A DNA stretch of 64,000 bases from Nocardioides anomalus (GTDB lineage: Bacteria > Actinomycetota > Actinomycetes > Propionibacteriales > Nocardioidaceae). A program made the position numbers and the translations under genes. The stretch lies in the NCBI RefSeq assembly GCF_011046535.1, contig NZ_CP049257.1, positions 62,001-126,000 on the forward strand, read 5' to 3'. Under the pieces are notes generated by a model. That model saw only the letters and a list, made by a program, of their open reading frames with translations, did not search any database and was not told the origin of the DNA. Each line of letters opens with the position of its first letter. The first letter of the stretch is position 1. Below are positions 62,380-64,000 of the stretch, piece by piece.

Positions 62380-63159
62380 GTGGATCCCAGCGCACTGATC
62401 TTCGTGGCCCTGGCCGTGGCCTGGGCGGTCTACCTGATCCCCAAGGCGCTCGAGCACCACGAGGAGAGCGTCCGCACCCGCACCGTCGACCGTTTCTCCA
62501 AGACCATGCGCGTGCTGGCGCGGCGCGAGCCGATCAACCGCCGCAAGGCACGCCTGGTCACCAAGGCCGACGCCGCCGACCCCGAGCTGCGGACCGCCAC
62601 CCGCCCGGCCCCGGCGGTCGCCGCCCCCGAGCGCGTGCAGCCCTCGGCCGCGGCCCGTGCCGCCAGGCGCCGGCTGCGCGTGGTCACCCTGATCCTGATC
62701 GCGAACGCCGCGGTCGTCGCCCTCGCCGCGTTCCACGTCGTGGCCTGGGTCTGGTGCGCCGCGCCCGTGGGTGTGCTCGCGGTCTGGCTGGTCGCGTGCC
62801 GCCTCATGGTCAAGCGCGAGCGCGCCGCCGCCCGCCCCCGCCGCCGGATCACGGCCGAGCCGGTCGAGCGCCCGAGCGAGCAGCGCGACCCCACCGAAGA
62901 GGTCGCCGTGGTCGAGGCGCCGGTGGCCGAGGAGGCCCCCCGCGACCCGGACGCCTGGGACCCGGTCTACGCCCCGCTCCCGACGTACGTCTCCGCGCCG
63001 GTCGCCCGCCGCACCGTCAGCACCATCGACCTGGACTCCACGGGCGTGTGGAGCTCGGGCCGCAACGCCTCGGACAGCAGGCTGGCCCGCGAGGCCGAGG
63101 CCGCCGAGGCGGCCGAGCGTCCCACGTCCAAGTCGGAGCGCAGGGCGTCGGGCGCGTAG
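62380..63159 (+). CDS. sepX: Divisome protein SepX/GLP family
   Basis: 259 residues. The N-terminal helix and motif VDPSALIFVALAVAWAVYLI followed by PKALEHHEESVRTRTVDRFS is the conserved GLP/SepX start. Two helices in the middle (LRVVTLILIANAAVVALAAF and the following segment) and a long disordered acidic C-terminus complete the pattern. SepX/GLP acts with FtsZ and Wag31 in actinobacterial cell division and growth. TAGCCT (62367-62372) lies 7 bases before the GTG; a TTGACA is present at 62335-62340. Confidence 0.8.
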   Translation: MDPSALIFVALAVAWAVYLIPKALEHHEESVRTRTVDRFSKTMRVLARREPINRRKARLVTKADAADPELRTATRPAPAVAAPERVQPSAAARAARRRLRVVTLILIANAAVVALAAFHVVAWVWCAAPVGVLAVWLVACRLMVKRERAAARPRRRITAEPVERPSEQRDPTEEVAVVEAPVAEEAPRDPDAWDPVYAPLPTYVSAPVARRTVSTIDLDSTGVWSSGRNASDSRLAREAEAAEAAERPTSKSERRASGA

Positions 63160-63169
63160 CCTCACACGC

Positions 63170-64000
63170 GTGCTCCGCGCGCTCGCCCTGGTCCTGCTGC
63201 TCGGGGCGCTCGCGCCCGCGAGCCCGTCGTACGCCGCGCCGCCGGCGGGTCACGCCGGCCGCGCCGGCACCGTCGTCGGCCGCGGGACGCCGGCCTCCTG
63301 CACCGCGGCGGCGTTCCGCAAGGCCGTGGCCCGCGGCGGCCGGATCTCCTTCGCCTGCGGACCCGACCCGGTCACCATCACCCTCGACCGGCAGGCCGAG
63401 GTGCACAACACCAGCGCCAAGGTGGTCATCGACGGCGGCGGCCTGGTCACGCTCAACGGGGGCGGCACCACCCGCATCCTCTACATGAACACCTGCGACC
63501 AGCGCCTCACCTGGACCACCTCGCACTGCCAGGACCAGGCCACGCCCAAGCTGGTGCTGCGCCGTCTGACCTTCACCCACGGCGACTCCACCGGCCAGCG
63601 CGAGGAGGGCGGCGGAGGCGGCGCGGTCTTCGTGCGCGGCGGCCGGCTCACGGTCACCGACTCCACCTTCGACCGCAACCACTGCGACCGCACCGGCCCG
63701 GACCTCGGCGGCGGCGCGATCCGCGTGCTCGACCAGTACGCCGACCGGCCGGTGCGCGTCACCCGCTCCACCTTCACCCGCGGCCGGTGCGCCAACGGCG
63801 GCGCGCTCTCCAGCATCGGCGTCTCCTGGACCGTCACCGACTCCACGTTCCGCGGCAACAAGGCGATCGGGAACGGCGCCAACCCCGCGCAGTCCGGCAC
63901 CCCCGGTGGTGGCAGCGGCGGGGCGATCTACAACGACGGCAACGCGATGACGCTCCGGTTGGTGCGCACCACCGTCGAGGGCAACACCGCCCGCGAGGGC
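63170..64000 (+). CDS. Secreted right-handed beta-helix protein, 3'-truncated
   Basis: 277 residues before the window ends, frame still open. GTG with TAGCCT (63157-63162) 7 bases upstream. A signal peptide (LALVLLLGALAPASPSYAAP) leads to CTAAAFRKAVARGGRISFAC and then repeated beta-helix turns: KVVIDGGGLVTLNGGG, LVLRRLTFTHGDS, GRLTVTDSTFDRNH, SWTVTDSTFRGNKAIGN. Such proteins bind or cleave polysaccharides outside the cell; no catalytic residues can be assigned yet. Confidence 0.85.
   Translation, partial: MLRALALVLLLGALAPASPSYAAPPAGHAGRAGTVVGRGTPASCTAAAFRKAVARGGRISFACGPDPVTITLDRQAEVHNTSAKVVIDGGGLVTLNGGGTTRILYMNTCDQRLTWTTSHCQDQATPKLVLRRLTFTHGDSTGQREEGGGGGAVFVRGGRLTVTDSTFDRNHCDRTGPDLGGGAIRVLDQYADRPVRVTRSTFTRGRCANGGALSSIGVSWTVTDSTFRGNKAIGNGANPAQSGTPGGGSGGAIYNDGNAMTLRLVRTTVEGNTAREG

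Overview
The window comes from a high-GC actinobacterium, most likely Nocardioides or another member of the Nocardioidaceae. Base composition is very GC-rich and codons end mostly in G or C. GTG starts are common, and many genes carry a TANNNT -10 hexamer 6-8 bases before the start codon, as in leaderless transcripts. Marker families agree: an IdeR-type DtxR regulator, a SepX/GLP divisome protein, DUF6458, a mycobacterial-type SerC and citrate synthase 2. All product calls rest on reading motifs by eye; no database was searched.

Layout. 1-9957: a truncated FAD/Fe-S dehydrogenase, a secreted CARDB protein, a methyltransferase coupled to a 27-residue membrane peptide, a TetR/NAD(P)-binding pair, topoisomerase IB, a macro-domain protein and an SDR. 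10004-17622: serC, small proteins, an ASCH-like protein, GNAT and SDR genes, citA and pdxH. A 184-bp imperfect palindrome lies at 17612-17795. 18183-26421: a TetR-controlled heterodimeric ABC exporter, a two-component system and a LolCDE/MacB-type ABC pair. 26441-26670: a candidate structured RNA with its own promoter and a 12-codon ORF. 26702-29341: a SRPBCC/MFS/MarR locus with four inverted repeats. 29353-40082: a GH13 glucosidase operon, photolyase, ideR, sirtuin, beta-propeller protein and a saccharopine-dehydrogenase-like protein. 40145-44650: a MerR-DICT, flavin oxidoreductase, ECF sigma, anti-sigma, fasciclin operon (compare the mycobacterial SigK/RskA system) with a back-to-back divergent promoter. 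45082-46144: two adjacent membrane-protein genes, each broken by one missing base. 46365-51968: an 1867-residue secreted repeat protein. 52430-53887: an SDR and a CGNR-type protein.

53902-54336 holds tRNA-Arg(CCU) followed by five 69-bp copies of its 3' two-thirds. 54501-63159 is a cell-envelope and molybdenum-cofactor block: LCP ligase, mscL, SAF protein, FmdB protein, 5-FTHF cyclo-ligase, UDP-glucose pyrophosphorylase, moeA, moaC, mogA, rimJ and sepX. Its order resembles the Rv0985c-Rv0996 region of mycobacteria, except that the usual galU position is held by a UDPGP-family enzyme. A beta-helix protein runs off the right edge.

The genes are mostly housekeeping or envelope functions in short operons with 1-4-bp start/stop overlaps. 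The least ordinary signals are the structured RNA at 26476-26670, the tRNA-derived array at 53902-54336 and the palindrome at 17612-17795. No rRNA, CRISPR array, integrase or transposase was seen.
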